Shown one piece after another: positions 17,112 through 27,772 of a stretch of 64,000 bases of DNA (position 1 is the first letter of the stretch; each line of letters starts with the position of its first letter). The DNA is from Hansschlegelia plantiphila (GTDB lineage Bacteria; Pseudomonadota; Alphaproteobacteria; Rhizobiales; Methylopilaceae), in the NCBI RefSeq assembly GCF_027922265.1, contig NZ_BSFI01000007.1:384979-448978 (forward strand), read 5' to 3'. The notes below the pieces were generated by a model. It did not search any database and was not told the origin of the DNA. It saw nothing but the letters and a program-made list of their open reading frames with translations. The position numbers and the translations under genes are program-made.

Positions 17112-20100
17112 ACGGCTTCGTCGAGCTCGCCGCGACGACAGCCTTCTCCTTCCTGCGCGCGGGCTCGCGGCCGGAGGAGTATGTCGCCGCGGCCGCCTTC
17201 CACGGCATGCAGGCGATCGGGATCGCCGACCGCAACACCGTGGCGGGCGTGGTGCGCGCCTATTCCACTTTGCAGAACAAGGAGCTGCCGCAGCCCGTCC
17301 CGAAGCTCGTCGTCGGCGCGCGGCTGGTCTTCACGGACGGGACGCCTGATGTCGTGGTCCATCCGCGCGACCGGGAGGCGTGGGGGCGGCTCTGCCGGCT
17401 GCTCACCATCGGCAAGGCGCGGACCGAGAAAGGCGGCTGCGATCTCGGCTTCGCCGACCTCATGGAATGGGGCGACGGCCTGCTCGCGATCGTCATGCCG
17501 CGGGCTAGGATCGACGCGGCGACTGAGGCCGCGCTGAAGGCGCTGGTCGACGTCAGGCCCGGCGACGTCTGGCTCGGCGCGACCATGCCGCGCCGCGGCG
17601 ACGACGCCCGGCGGCTCGCCCGGCTGAAGCGCCTCGCCGCCCGCTGCGGCGCGCCGCTCATTGCGACCAACGAGCCGCTCTACCACACGCCCCACCGCAG
17701 GCCGCTGCAGGACGTCGTCACCTGCATCCGCGAGGGCGTGACGCTCGAACAGGCCGGCCGCCTGCTGGAGGCGAACGCCGAACGACATCTGAAGGCCGGC
17801 GCCGAGATGGCGCGGCTGTTCCGCGACGCGCCCGGGGCGATCGCGGAGACGCTGCGCTTTGCGGAGAGGATCGTGTTCAGCCTGGAGGATCTCAGATACG
17901 CCTATCCCGATGAGCCGGTGCCGCCCGGCAAGACTCCCCATGGCCATCTGAACGACCTGGTCCGGGAGGGCCTCCAGCGCCGCTATCCTGAAGGGGCGCC
18001 GCGCAAGGTGGTGGATACGGTCGCCAAGGAGCTCGCGCTCATCAAGCGCCTCGACTACGCGCATTATTTCCTGACCGTCCACGACATCGTGGCCTTCGCG
18101 CGGAGTCAGGACCCTCCGATCCTGTGCCAGGGCCGCGGCTCGGCGGCGAACTCCGCGGTCTGCTACGTGCTCGGCGTCACGGCGGTCGATCCGGCCGAGA
18201 TGGACCTGCTGTTCGAGCGCTTCATCTCGCCGGAGCGGCTGGAGCCGCCCGACATCGACGTCGATTTCGAGCACGAGCGGCGCGAAGAGGTCATCCAGTA
18301 CATCTACCGACGCTATGGCCGGGAGCGCGCGGCGCTCGCCGCGACCGTGATCCACTACAAGCCGCGCAGCGCCATCCGCGAGGTCGGCAAGGTCTTCGGG
18401 CTCACCGAGGACGTGACCTCGGCGCTCGCCAACACGGTGTGGGGCAGCTGGGGCGACGGGCTGAGCGAGGCCCAGGTGCGCCAGGCCGGCCTCGACCCAG
18501 CGAACCCCTATCTCGGCCGGACGGTCGAGCTCGCCTCGGAGCTCGTCGGGTTCCCGCGCCATCTCTCCCAGCATGTCGGCGGCTTCGTGCTGACGCAGGA
18601 GCGGCTCGACGAATATGTGCCGGTCGGACCCGCCGCGATGGACGACCGCACCTTCATCGAATGGGACAAGGACGACATCGACGCGCTGAAGATGATGAAG
18701 GTCGACGTGCTCGCGCTCGGCATGCTGACCTGCATCCGCAAGGCCTTCGATCTTCTGCGCCTTCATGGGCGCGGAGATTTCGACCTCGCCTCCGTGCCGC
18801 GGGAGCAGGAGGACGTCTACGCCATGCTGTCGCGCGGCGACTCGCTCGGCGTGTTCCAGGTCGAAAGCCGGGCGCAGATGAACATGCTGCCGCGGCTGAA
18901 GCCCCGGACGTTCTACGACCTCGTCATCGAGGTCGCGATCGTGCGGCCCGGCCCGATCCAGGGCGACATGGTGCACCCCTATCTCAAGGCGCGGGCATGC
19001 GACCCGGACACGATCGTCTATCCCGGTCCCGGACCCGGGCACGACCGTGACGAACTCAAGAACGTGCTGCAGAAGACCCTCGGCGTGCCGCTGTTCCAGG
19101 AGCAGGCGATGCGGATCGCCATGGTCGCCGCCAGGTTCACGGGCGAGGAGGCGAACGGCCTCAGGCGCTCGATGGCGACCTTCCGCAACATCGGAACGAT
19201 CGGCGCGTTCCGTGACCGGATGGTCGGGAACATGGTCGCGCGCGGCTATGAGCCGGACTTCGCCGAGCGCTGCTTCAAGCAGATCGAGGGGTTTGGCTCC
19301 TATGGCTTCCCCGAGAGCCACGCGGCGAGCTTCGCGCAGCTCGTCTATGTCTCGTCATGGCTGAAACGCCGTTATCCGGCGGCCTTCGCCTGCGCGCTGC
19401 TGAACGCCCAGCCGATGGGGTTCTACGCCCCCGCCGAGATCGTCCGCGACGCGCGCGAGCACGGCGTCGAGGTCCGCGGGGCGGACGTCGCGGTCAGCGT
19501 CTGGGACAACGCCCTCGAGCCGCGCCCGGACGATGCGCTGCGGCTGAGGCTGGGTTTCCGCCAGATCGACGGTTTCCGCGAGGAGTGGGCGGAGATGCTG
19601 GTCAAGACGCGCGAAGGCTGGTTCGGCTCGATCGAGGAGCTGCGGCGCCGCACGCGCCTGCCGAAGGCGGCGCTGGTCAGGCTCGCCGACGCCGACGCCT
19701 TCCGCTCGATGGGGCTCGACCGGCGCGCCGCGCTCTGGGAGGTGCGGCGGCTGGCCGACGACGTGGCGCTGCCGCTGTTCCAGGCTGCCGACGCCGCCGA
19801 TCAGGGCGAGGAGGAAGCCGCAGTCGCGCTGCCGGAGATGGCGCTGTCGGAGCACGTCGTCGCCGACTACCAGACCACGCGGCTGTCGCTGAAGGGCCAC
19901 CCCATGCAGTTCCTCCGCACGCTGTTCAGGGCCGAGGGCGCGGCGACCTGCGCCGAGACCAGGTCGGCGCGCGACGGACGGCGGCTCACCACGGCCGGGG
20001 TCGTCCTGGTGCGGCAGAAGCCCGGCAGCGCCAAGGGCGTCGTGTTCATGACGATCGCCGACGAGACCGGCGTCGCCAACGCCGTGGTCTGGCCGGCGGT

Positions 20101-20368
20101 GCTGCTGCGCTTCCGCAAGGAGGTGATGGGCGCGCGGCTGATCGCGATCGAGGGTCGCGTCCAGCGCAGCCCGGAGGGAGTGGTGCATCTGGTCGCCGAA
20201 CGGCTTGTCGACCGGACCTCCGAGCTGTCGCGCCTTTCGGAACGCAAGCTGTCCCCGCCGCTCTCCCGGGCAGACGAGGTGATCAACCCGCCGCCCGACC
20301 GCTCCCAGCGCCCACGCATCCACCCGCGCGAGGTGCGCATCCTGCCGAAGTCGCGGGACTTCCACTGA
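17108..20368 (+). CDS. dnaE2: Error-prone DNA polymerase DnaE2 (ImuC)
   Basis: DnaE2 is the C-family polymerase that carries out translesion synthesis in the ImuABC mutasome. The protein is 1086 aa, full length for the family. It opens with a PHP domain (FVELAATTAFSFLRAGSRPEE). The polymerase core holds the acidic motif PDIDVDFEHERR. The helix-hairpin and OB-fold segments follow (for example VFMTIADETGVANAVVWP near the C-terminus). The start is fixed by the 4-base overlap with imuB. A hairpin eight bases downstream ends the operon. Confidence 0.95.
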   Translation: MNGFVELAATTAFSFLRAGSRPEEYVAAAAFHGMQAIGIADRNTVAGVVRAYSTLQNKELPQPVPKLVVGARLVFTDGTPDVVVHPRDREAWGRLCRLLTIGKARTEKGGCDLGFADLMEWGDGLLAIVMPRARIDAATEAALKALVDVRPGDVWLGATMPRRGDDARRLARLKRLAARCGAPLIATNEPLYHTPHRRPLQDVVTCIREGVTLEQAGRLLEANAERHLKAGAEMARLFRDAPGAIAETLRFAERIVFSLEDLRYAYPDEPVPPGKTPHGHLNDLVREGLQRRYPEGAPRKVVDTVAKELALIKRLDYAHYFLTVHDIVAFARSQDPPILCQGRGSAANSAVCYVLGVTAVDPAEMDLLFERFISPERLEPPDIDVDFEHERREEVIQYIYRRYGRERAALAATVIHYKPRSAIREVGKVFGLTEDVTSALANTVWGSWGDGLSEAQVRQAGLDPANPYLGRTVELASELVGFPRHLSQHVGGFVLTQERLDEYVPVGPAAMDDRTFIEWDKDDIDALKMMKVDVLALGMLTCIRKAFDLLRLHGRGDFDLASVPREQEDVYAMLSRGDSLGVFQVESRAQMNMLPRLKPRTFYDLVIEVAIVRPGPIQGDMVHPYLKARACDPDTIVYPGPGPGHDRDELKNVLQKTLGVPLFQEQAMRIAMVAARFTGEEANGLRRSMATFRNIGTIGAFRDRMVGNMVARGYEPDFAERCFKQIEGFGSYGFPESHAASFAQLVYVSSWLKRRYPAAFACALLNAQPMGFYAPAEIVRDAREHGVEVRGADVAVSVWDNALEPRPDDALRLRLGFRQIDGFREEWAEMLVKTREGWFGSIEELRRRTRLPKAALVRLADADAFRSMGLDRRAALWEVRRLADDVALPLFQAADAADQGEEEAAVALPEMALSEHVVADYQTTRLSLKGHPMQFLRTLFRAEGAATCAETRSARDGRRLTTAGVVLVRQKPGSAKGVVFMTIADETGVANAVVWPAVLLRFRKEVMGARLIAIEGRVQRSPEGVVHLVAERLVDRTSELSRLSERKLSPPLSRADEVINPPPDRSQRPRIHPREVRILPKSRDFH

Positions 20369-21406
<1,038 letters not shown>

Positions 21407-21461
21407 CCATGCGACGCGCTGCGCGGCCGTCACGCGTCCCCAGTTCCGCAGGCGCCAGGCC

Positions 21462-21785
21462 TCAGTGGCTGATCATCCAGGGTCTGGCCTTCGGGAAGCT
21501 CTTCGCCGCGCTGGCGGCGGACGCCGGGATTTTCAGGCCGCGGCCGGAGCAGCAACCGCAGCCGGGCGCGTGCGAAGCCTTCCGGGGCTCGTTCGATGAG
21601 CGCTCGTTCGTCGCCGCGGCGCGCCGCCGGGTCTGGTCCATGCCGGCGATCGCCGGCGCCGTCAGCATCACGCGCGGCGCGTCCGTCCCGCAGTCGGGAC
21701 AGGCGAGCGGGTCCTGATAGGCGGCCATCGGCCGAAGCGCGGTGAAGACGCCGCAGTCGGCGCAGGCGTAGTCGTAGACGGGCAT
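21462..21785 (-). CDS. fmdB: FmdB-type zinc ribbon protein
   Basis: FmdB is named after the regulatory protein of the Methylophilus formamidase cluster. The protein is 107 aa. An N-terminal zinc ribbon (MPVYDYACADCG, then LACPDCGTDAPRV) holds two CxxC pairs, and a second cysteine cluster PGCGCCSGRG lies near the C-terminus. It is the last gene of the amide operon, separated from fmdA by a 13-bp palindrome. The start at 21785 is set by the family sequence MPVYDY. Confidence 0.85.
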   Translation of the reverse strand: MPVYDYACADCGVFTALRPMAAYQDPLACPDCGTDAPRVMLTAPAIAGMDQTRRRAAATNERSSNEPRKASHAPGCGCCSGRGLKIPASAASAAKSFPKARPWMISH

Positions 21786-21827
21786 CTCTGGTCTCCGCGA
21801 CAGCTGCGGTCGGGTCGGATCGTGACG

Positions 21828-21868
21828 CGTCATCCCGGACGGCGGCGGCGCCATCGTCCGGGATGACG
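21828..21868 (-). terminator. Large palindrome between fmdA and fmdB
   Basis: CGTCATCCCGGAC (21828-21840) and GTCCGGGATGACG (21856-21868) form a perfect 13-bp stem with a 15-base loop, 14 bases after the fmdA stop. No T-run is present on the minus strand. It could reduce fmdB expression or be a REP-like element; a shorter related string (CGGGATGACG) occurs near 4586. Confidence 0.45.
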
Positions 21869-21882
21869 GCAAGTAAGCTTCG

Positions 21883-23112
21883 TCAGAGGTCCGGCGCGAG
21901 CGGCATCTGGATGGAGCCGTCGAGGAACTTGGTCGGACCGGCCGCGCCCGGGTTGATGTCGAACTCGAAGATCTTGGTCGGAATCCAGAGCGTCGCGCAG
22001 GCGTTCGGGATGTCGACGACGCCGGAGATGTGGCCCTGCACGGGCGCGGTGCCGAGGATCGAATAGGCCTGCGCGCCGGAATAGCCGAACTTCTTCAGGT
22101 ATTCGATCGCGTTGAGGCAGGCCTGCCGGTAGGCGACGCCGACGTCGAGATAGTGCTGGCCACCCTGCTCGTCGACCGAGATGCCCTCGAAGATCAGGTA
22201 GTCGTCATACTTCGGCGTGATCACCGACGGCTTGAAGATCGGGTTCTTCACGCCGTATTTCGACATGCCGTCCTTGATCAGGTCGACCTTGATGTGCACC
22301 CAGCCGGCCATCTCGATCGCGCCGCAGAAGGTGATCTCGCCGTCGCCCTGGCTGAAGTGCAGGTCGCCCATCGAGAGGCCCGCGCCCGGCACATAGACGG
22401 GGAAGTAGATCTTCGAGCCGCGCGACAGATCCTTGATGTCGCAATTGCCGCCATGCTCGCGGGGCGGAACGGTGCGCACCGCTTCCGCGGCCGCCTTGTC
22501 CTTCGCCTCTCCGGTCAGCCGGCCCATATGGGCGGTCGGCCCGAACGGCTTGGTGCCGAGCGCGGGGATGCGGTTCGGCTCGCTGTCGACGAACGGGATT
22601 TCGCGGTCGTTCCAGGTCTTCAGCAGCTTCGGGTCCGGCAGGCAGCCGATCAGGCCGGGATGGATCAGACCGGGGAAGCGGACGCCCGGAATGTGCCGCG
22701 ACTTCGTGAACATGCCCTCGAAGTCCCAGATCGACTTCTGGGCCTCAGGGAAATGCTCGGTCAGGAAGCCGCCGCCGTTCTGCTTGGAGAAGAAGCCGTT
22801 GAAGCCCCACTGGCTCTCGGCCTTGGCGCCGATGTCGAGCAGGTCGACGACGAGCAGGTCGCCGGGCTCCGCGCCCTCGACCGCGATCGGGCCGGACAGG
22901 AAGTGCACGATGGTGAGGTCGATGTCGCGGACGTCGGAGGCGTCGTCGTTGTTCTTGATGAACCCGCCGGTCCAGTCATAGGTCTCGATGATGAAGTCGT
23001 CGCCGGGCTTCACCGTCGCGACCATCGGGATGTCGGGGTGCCAGCGGTTGTGCACCATGTCGTTGTCGTAGGCCGACTGCGACAGGTCCACCTTGATCAG
23101 CGTCTCGGTCAT
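21883..23112 (-). CDS. fmdA: Formamidase FmdA
   Basis: FmdA hydrolyses formamide to formate and ammonia in the cytoplasm (acetamidase/formamidase family). The protein is 409 aa, the usual length. It begins MTETLIKVDLSQSAYDNDMV. Diagnostic stretches are HNRWHPDIPMVATVKPGDDF, IPGVRFPGLIHPGLIGCLP, PPREHGGNCDIKDL and VYVPGAGLSMGDLHFSQGDGE. The start at 23112 follows a GGAGGG-type site on the minus strand. Its formate product can be oxidised by the FdsGBA enzyme encoded at 45234-51564. Confidence 0.94.
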   Translation of the reverse strand: MTETLIKVDLSQSAYDNDMVHNRWHPDIPMVATVKPGDDFIIETYDWTGGFIKNNDDASDVRDIDLTIVHFLSGPIAVEGAEPGDLLVVDLLDIGAKAESQWGFNGFFSKQNGGGFLTEHFPEAQKSIWDFEGMFTKSRHIPGVRFPGLIHPGLIGCLPDPKLLKTWNDREIPFVDSEPNRIPALGTKPFGPTAHMGRLTGEAKDKAAAEAVRTVPPREHGGNCDIKDLSRGSKIYFPVYVPGAGLSMGDLHFSQGDGEITFCGAIEMAGWVHIKVDLIKDGMSKYGVKNPIFKPSVITPKYDDYLIFEGISVDEQGGQHYLDVGVAYRQACLNAIEYLKKFGYSGAQAYSILGTAPVQGHISGVVDIPNACATLWIPTKIFEFDINPGAAGPTKFLDGSIQMPLAPDL

Positions 23113-23147
23113 GTTTCTCTCCCTCCGAAAGTTTTGAAACGGGCTGT

Positions 23148-24164
23148 TCAGCTCGCGAGCAATTCCTTGAGCGCGTCGTCGAGGATCTTGATGTCGTCGG
23201 GGCTGGTGCCCGGGCCGCCGGCGAAATGGCCCCACCAGGTGTCGATCGTGCGCAGCTCGGCGTTCGGCATCGCGGCCGCCTCGATCTCGTTATCGGCCGG
23301 CGGGAAGTAGAGGTCGGTGGAGGCCGGCATCAGGATCGCCTTGGCGCGGATCGCGCCGAGCGCGGCCTTGATGTCGCCCTTGAAGACCTCGTTCGCGCTG
23401 ATGTCGCCGTTCTGCCAAGTCCACAGCATCGTCAGCAGGTTGTTGGCGTCGCGCTCGTAGAACAGGCCTTCCCAGAACCCGACGAGGAAGTCCTCGAGCG
23501 AGGCGTAGCCCATGTGGGTGACGTCCGCCTCGAGACGGTAGAAGGTCTGCGACAGGCCCCAGCCGGCGTAGACGCGGCCGAAGGCGCGCAAGCCCTTATA
23601 AGGCGGGCTCTCGTACCAGCCGTCCTCGTAGGCGGCGTCCGCCTGCAGCGCGGCCTTGGCGCCTTCGAGGAAGACGAAGTTGTGGCGCGAGCATTTGGCG
23701 GATCCCTGAAACGGCAGGATCCGCGGGACCATGTCCGGATAGAGCGCGCCCCAGTGATAGGTCTGGAGGGCGCCCATCGACCAGCCGGTGACGAGCGCGA
23801 GGGTCTCGATGCCGAAATGCTCGGTGACCAGCCGATGCTGCGCCTTGACGTTGTCGTAGGCGGTCACGTTCGGGAAGCGCGGGCCGTTCCACGGCGCCGG
23901 CGTGTTGCTCGGCGACGACGACAGACCGTTCCCGAACATGTTCGGAATGATGATGAAGTACTTCTCGGGATCGAGCGCCATGCCGGGCCCGATCAGCCAC
24001 TCGTTCTCGGTGTGCTGTCCCGAATACCAGGTGGGATAGACGATCGCGTTGTCTTTCGCGGCGTTCAGGGTCCCGAAGGTCTTGAAGGCCAGTTTGGCCG
24101 AGCGGAGCGTCTTGCCGCATTGAAGGACGAAGTCGCCAAGTTCGAAGATTTCGTAGTCAGCCAT
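23148..24164 (-). CDS. Alpha/beta hydrolase, MetX-like
   Basis: This 338-aa protein has the homoserine acetyltransferase-like alpha/beta hydrolase fold. The nucleophile elbow is GWSMG (Ser129), the acid lies in PASTDLYF, and the likely histidine is in WWGHFAGGPG. It starts MADYEIFELGDFVLQCGKTL, and a GGAG six bases upstream favours 24164 over the in-frame GTG at 24179. It sits between the transporter ATPase and formamidase, so it probably acts on an amide or ester in the same pathway and not in methionine synthesis. Confidence 0.82.
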   Translation of the reverse strand: MADYEIFELGDFVLQCGKTLRSAKLAFKTFGTLNAAKDNAIVYPTWYSGQHTENEWLIGPGMALDPEKYFIIIPNMFGNGLSSSPSNTPAPWNGPRFPNVTAYDNVKAQHRLVTEHFGIETLALVTGWSMGALQTYHWGALYPDMVPRILPFQGSAKCSRHNFVFLEGAKAALQADAAYEDGWYESPPYKGLRAFGRVYAGWGLSQTFYRLEADVTHMGYASLEDFLVGFWEGLFYERDANNLLTMLWTWQNGDISANEVFKGDIKAALGAIRAKAILMPASTDLYFPPADNEIEAAAMPNAELRTIDTWWGHFAGGPGTSPDDIKILDDALKELLAS

Positions 24165-24175
24165 CATCTGCTCCG

Positions 24176-24865
24176 TCACACCGACAGGTATTTGGCGACC
24201 TTCGCCTCATCGACGGCGTCGCGTTTCTCGTCGTGGACGATCTCGCCGTTCTCCACGACCAGCACCCGGTCGGCGACGTCGAGCGCGAAGCTCAGGACCT
24301 GCTCGGAGACGACGATGGACAGGCCGCGGTCGTCGCGGATGCGGCGGAGCGTGCGGGCCATCTCGCGGATGATCGAGGGCTGGATGCCTTCGGTCGGCTC
24401 GTCGAGCAGGAGCACCTTGGGCTTGGTCGCGAGCGCGCGGGCGATGGCGAGCTGCTGCTGCTGCCCGCCGGAGAGGTTGCCGGCGCGGCGGCCCTTCATC
24501 TCCAGCAGCACCGGGAACAGCTCGTAGATGTCGGACGGAACGTTGCGCTCGCCGGACGCCACGAGCCCGGTCTCGATGTTCTCCTTCACCGTCATGGTCG
24601 AGAACACCATCCGGCCCTGCGGCACGTAGGCGACGCCCTTCTTCACCCGCTGATGGCTCTTCAGCCCGTTGATGTCCTCGCCGCCGAGCCGGATCGCGCC
24701 AGCGGTCGTCGGCAGGATGCCCATCATGGTCTTCATCAGCGTGGTCTTGCCCATGCCGTTGCGACCCATGATCGCGACGATCTCGTTCGGCGCGACCGTG
24801 AAGTTCATCCCGTGCAGGACTTCGCTCTGTCCGTAGGAGACGCGCAGGTTTTCGACGTCGAGCAT
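24176..24865 (-). CDS. urtE: Urea/amide ABC transporter ATPase UrtE
   Basis: One of the two ATPases of a branched-chain-type ABC importer. The protein is 229 aa, with Walker A GRNGMGKTT (residues 33-41), signature LSGGQQQQLAIARAL and Walker B VLLLDEPTEGIQPSI, the last being typical of UrtE. It starts MLDVENLRVSYGQSEVLHG. The substrate is either urea or a short-chain amide; the downstream formamidase favours amides. Its stop region overlaps the first in-frame GTG of the hydrolase gene. Confidence 0.87.
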   Translation of the reverse strand: MLDVENLRVSYGQSEVLHGMNFTVAPNEIVAIMGRNGMGKTTLMKTMMGILPTTAGAIRLGGEDINGLKSHQRVKKGVAYVPQGRMVFSTMTVKENIETGLVASGERNVPSDIYELFPVLLEMKGRRAGNLSGGQQQQLAIARALATKPKVLLLDEPTEGIQPSIIREMARTLRRIRDDRGLSIVVSEQVLSFALDVADRVLVVENGEIVHDEKRDAVDEAKVAKYLSV

Positions 24866-24879
24866 CGTGGTCGCTCCCC

Positions 24880-25638
24880 TCAGTGGCCGAGATAGACTTC
24901 GACGACCTTCGGGTCGTTCTTGACCTTCTCCATCGAGCCCTCGGACAGGATCTTGCCCTGGTGCAGGACGGTGACCTTGTGGGCGATGTCCTCGACGAAC
25001 TTCATGTCGTGCTCGATCACCAGCACGGAGCGGTTCTTGATGATGGTGTTGAGCAGCTCCGCGGTCTTGATCCGCTCGCTCACGCTCATGCCGGCGACCG
25101 GCTCGTCGAGCATCAGCAGCTCCGGATCCTGGATCAGCAGCATGCCGATCTCCAGCCACTGCTTCTGCCCGTGGCTGAGGAAGGCGGCGTTGTCGTGCAG
25201 CCGGTCCTTCAGGAAGATGATCTCGGCCACCTCCTGCACCCGGTCCTTCACGGCCTGATCGCGCTTGAAGGTGAGCGCGCCCCAGACCGAGCGGCCCTTG
25301 GGATAGGAGATCTCGAGGTTCTCGAAGATCGTCAGGTCGTCGTAGATCGACGGCGTCTGGAACTTGCGGCCGACGCCGGCGAGCACGATCTGGCTCTCGC
25401 TCATCTTGGTCAGCTCCTTGTCGCGGAAGCGGATGGAGCCGGAGCTCGCGGCGGTCTTGCCGCAGATCAGGTCGAGCACGGTGGTCTTGCCGGCGCCGTT
25501 CGGGCCGATGATCACGCGGATCTCGTTCTCGTCGACGTAGAACGACAGGTCGTTGACCGCCCTGAAGCCGTCGAACGAGACGGTGAGGCCTTCGACCGAG
25601 AGCAGGTAGTCCTTGGGCTGCGCGCCGATGGGGGGCAT
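24880..25638 (-). CDS. urtD: Urea/amide ABC transporter ATPase UrtD
   Basis: This is the second ATPase of the importer. The protein is 252 aa, with Walker A GPNGAGKTT, Walker B LLMLDEPVAGMS, and a signature that reads LSHGQKQWLEIG, with His in place of the second Gly. That form is usual for UrtD proteins. It lies 14 bases upstream of urtE, and the upstream urtC stop is ten bases before its ATG. Confidence 0.87.
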   Translation of the reverse strand: MPPIGAQPKDYLLSVEGLTVSFDGFRAVNDLSFYVDENEIRVIIGPNGAGKTTVLDLICGKTAASSGSIRFRDKELTKMSESQIVLAGVGRKFQTPSIYDDLTIFENLEISYPKGRSVWGALTFKRDQAVKDRVQEVAEIIFLKDRLHDNAAFLSHGQKQWLEIGMLLIQDPELLMLDEPVAGMSVSERIKTAELLNTIIKNRSVLVIEHDMKFVEDIAHKVTVLHQGKILSEGSMEKVKNDPKVVEVYLGH

Positions 25639-25648
25639 GGGCTGGTCC

Positions 25649-26788
25649 TCACTCGGCCGGAGCGGTTGAAGACTTGCCGGCTTCCCACGCCGGGTCCGAC
25701 GGCTTGCCGCGCAGTTTCAGCACGCGATCGACGGTCGGCTGGACGTAGTCGCGCCAGATGCCGGCGAGGCCGTTGGGGAAGAACAGCACCGTCGCGATGA
25801 ACAGGGCGCCGAGGCCGAGCAGCCAGAGCTGCGGGAAGCTCTCTGACAGGCTGGTGCGGGCGAACGACACCGCGAGCGTGCCGTAGACGGCGCCGAACAG
25901 CGAGAAGCGGCCGCCGACCGCGGTGTAGATCACCATCTCGATCGACGGCACGATGCCGGTGAGCGAGGGCGACATGAAGCCGACCTGCAGGGTGAACATC
26001 GCCCCGCCGATCGCCGCGAACACGCCGGCGAGGCAGAACACGAAGATCTGGAAGTTCGCGACCGAATAGCCGGAGAACCGCACCCGGTCCTCCTTGTCGC
26101 GCATCGCGACGAGGATGCGGCCGAGCTTCGAATCCCGCACGAACATCGCGATCAGGATGACGCCGAGCAGAAGGACCGCGTTGACGAAGTAGAGGATGAA
26201 CTTCGCGCTGTCCGTCCGGATGTCCCAGCCGTGAAGGGTGCGCAGGTCCGTGATGCCGTTGACGCCGCCGGTGTAACCCTGCTGCCCGATGATCAGGATC
26301 GTCATGATCGCCGCGATCGCCTGCGTGATGATCGCGAAATAGACGCCGGACACCCGACGCTTGAACATCGCCGCGCCGATCACGAAGGCGAACAGCGCGG
26401 GCACGACGAGGATCAGGATCAGCGTCAGCGGAAAGGAGTGGAACGGCTGCCAGAAGTACGGAAGCTCGGTGATCTGGTTCCAGTCCATGAAGTCCGGGAT
26501 GCCGGGTGTGGACTGGATCTTGGTGTTCTCGACCGACGACGCCTCGAGCTTGAGGTACATCGCCATGCCGTAGCCGCCGAGGGCGAAGAACACGCCCTGG
26601 CCGAGCGACAGGATTCCGCCGTAGCCCCAGCACAGCACCAGGCCGAGCGCCGCGAAGGCGTAAGTCAGGTACTTGCCGACGAGGTTGAGGCGGAACCCGT
26701 CGAGCGCGAACGGGAACACGACGAGCAGGAGAAAGGCGAGGACGGCGAGGAACAGGACGTCGCGGCGGCTGAGGAAGGCGAGCTTCAT
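25649..26788 (-). CDS. urtC: Urea/amide ABC transporter permease UrtC
   Basis: This is an inner-membrane permease of the LivM/UrtC family. The protein is 379 aa with about ten hydrophobic helices. It opens with a positively charged start followed by VLFLAVLAFLLLVVFPFALDGF. The conserved LCWGYGGILSLGQGVFFALGGYGMAMY and the cytoplasmic coupling region VRDSKLGRILVAMRDKEDRVRFSGY are present. It is placed between urtB and urtD, 14 bases after urtB. Confidence 0.9.
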   Translation of the reverse strand: MKLAFLSRRDVLFLAVLAFLLLVVFPFALDGFRLNLVGKYLTYAFAALGLVLCWGYGGILSLGQGVFFALGGYGMAMYLKLEASSVENTKIQSTPGIPDFMDWNQITELPYFWQPFHSFPLTLILILVVPALFAFVIGAAMFKRRVSGVYFAIITQAIAAIMTILIIGQQGYTGGVNGITDLRTLHGWDIRTDSAKFILYFVNAVLLLGVILIAMFVRDSKLGRILVAMRDKEDRVRFSGYSVANFQIFVFCLAGVFAAIGGAMFTLQVGFMSPSLTGIVPSIEMVIYTAVGGRFSLFGAVYGTLAVSFARTSLSESFPQLWLLGLGALFIATVLFFPNGLAGIWRDYVQPTVDRVLKLRGKPSDPAWEAGKSSTAPAE

Positions 26789-26802
26789 GGGCGTCTAGCT
26801 CC

Positions 26803-27729
26803 TCAGCGCCGGACTTTGAGGGTGAAGAGCCCCTGCGGGCGCAGCATCAGGATCGCGACCACCGCAAGCAGCGTGATCACCTTCGCCATCGAGCCGGAGA
26901 GGAAGAACTCGAGCGTCGACTGGGTCTGCGAAATCGTGAAGGCGGAGGCGATGGTGCCGAACAGGCTGGCCGCGCCGCCGAACACCACGACGAGGAAGGT
27001 GTCGACGATGTAGAGCTGGCCCGAGGTCGGCCCGGTCGAGCCGATCATCGTGAAGGCGGAGCCCGCGATCCCCGCGATGCCGCAGCCGAGGCCGAAGGTC
27101 AGACGGTCCACCTTCTCGGTGTCGATGCCGACCGCGCCCGCCATGACGCGGTTCTGCACGACGGCGCGCACCTGCTGGCCCCAGCGCGAGCGGAAGATCA
27201 GCAGATAGACGGCGATGGTGATCAGGATGGTCAGAGCCATCACGAGCAAGCCGTTGATCGGCACCTCGATCGAATCCGTGACCTGGAGGGAGCCGAGCAT
27301 CCAGTCCGGCAGGTTCACGCCGACCTCGCGCGGGCCGAAGATGGAGCGGTAGGCCTGCTGCAGGATGAGGCTGAGGCCCCAGGTCGCGAGCAGCGTGTCG
27401 AGCGGGCGCTTGTAGAGCCGCTTGATCAGCGCCCATTCCACCAGCATCCCCAGACTGCCCGAGGCCACGAAGGCGAGCGCCATCGCGACGAAGAAGTAGA
27501 TCCCGAACAGCGAGGGCAGGTAGGCGGCGAAGAACTCCGAGCAGAGCCAGGTCATGTAGGCCCCGAGGATCATGAACTCGCCGTGGGCCATGTTGATGAC
27601 GCCCATCTGGCCGAAGATGATCGCGAGGCCTAGCGCCATCAGGACATAGACGGAGAACAGGATCAGCCCCGCGAAGCCCTGCATCGCGAAGATCGAACCG
27701 AGGTCGCCGAGGGAGTAGTCGCCGAACAT
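26803..27729 (-). CDS. urtB: Urea/amide ABC transporter permease UrtB
   Basis: This is an inner-membrane permease of the LivH/UrtB family. The protein is 308 aa. It has about eight hydrophobic helices, the family sequence IFGQMGVINMAHGEFMILGAYM, and a coupling loop FRSRWGQQVRAVVQNRVMAGAVGID. A 177-base gap with a hairpin and a repeat element separates it from urtA, which probably lets the binding protein be made in excess. Confidence 0.9.
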   Translation of the reverse strand: MFGDYSLGDLGSIFAMQGFAGLILFSVYVLMALGLAIIFGQMGVINMAHGEFMILGAYMTWLCSEFFAAYLPSLFGIYFFVAMALAFVASGSLGMLVEWALIKRLYKRPLDTLLATWGLSLILQQAYRSIFGPREVGVNLPDWMLGSLQVTDSIEVPINGLLVMALTILITIAVYLLIFRSRWGQQVRAVVQNRVMAGAVGIDTEKVDRLTFGLGCGIAGIAGSAFTMIGSTGPTSGQLYIVDTFLVVVFGGAASLFGTIASAFTISQTQSTLEFFLSGSMAKVITLLAVVAILMLRPQGLFTLKVRR

Positions 27730-27772
27730 GGATGTCTCCGCTTCCGCTCTCGCGGCGTGTCTTCAGGAGGAG

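Noticed and set aside
24164..24179. GTG at 24179 as start of the hydrolase
   Set aside because: It overlaps the urtE stop neatly, but GGAG and the family start favour ATG at 24164.
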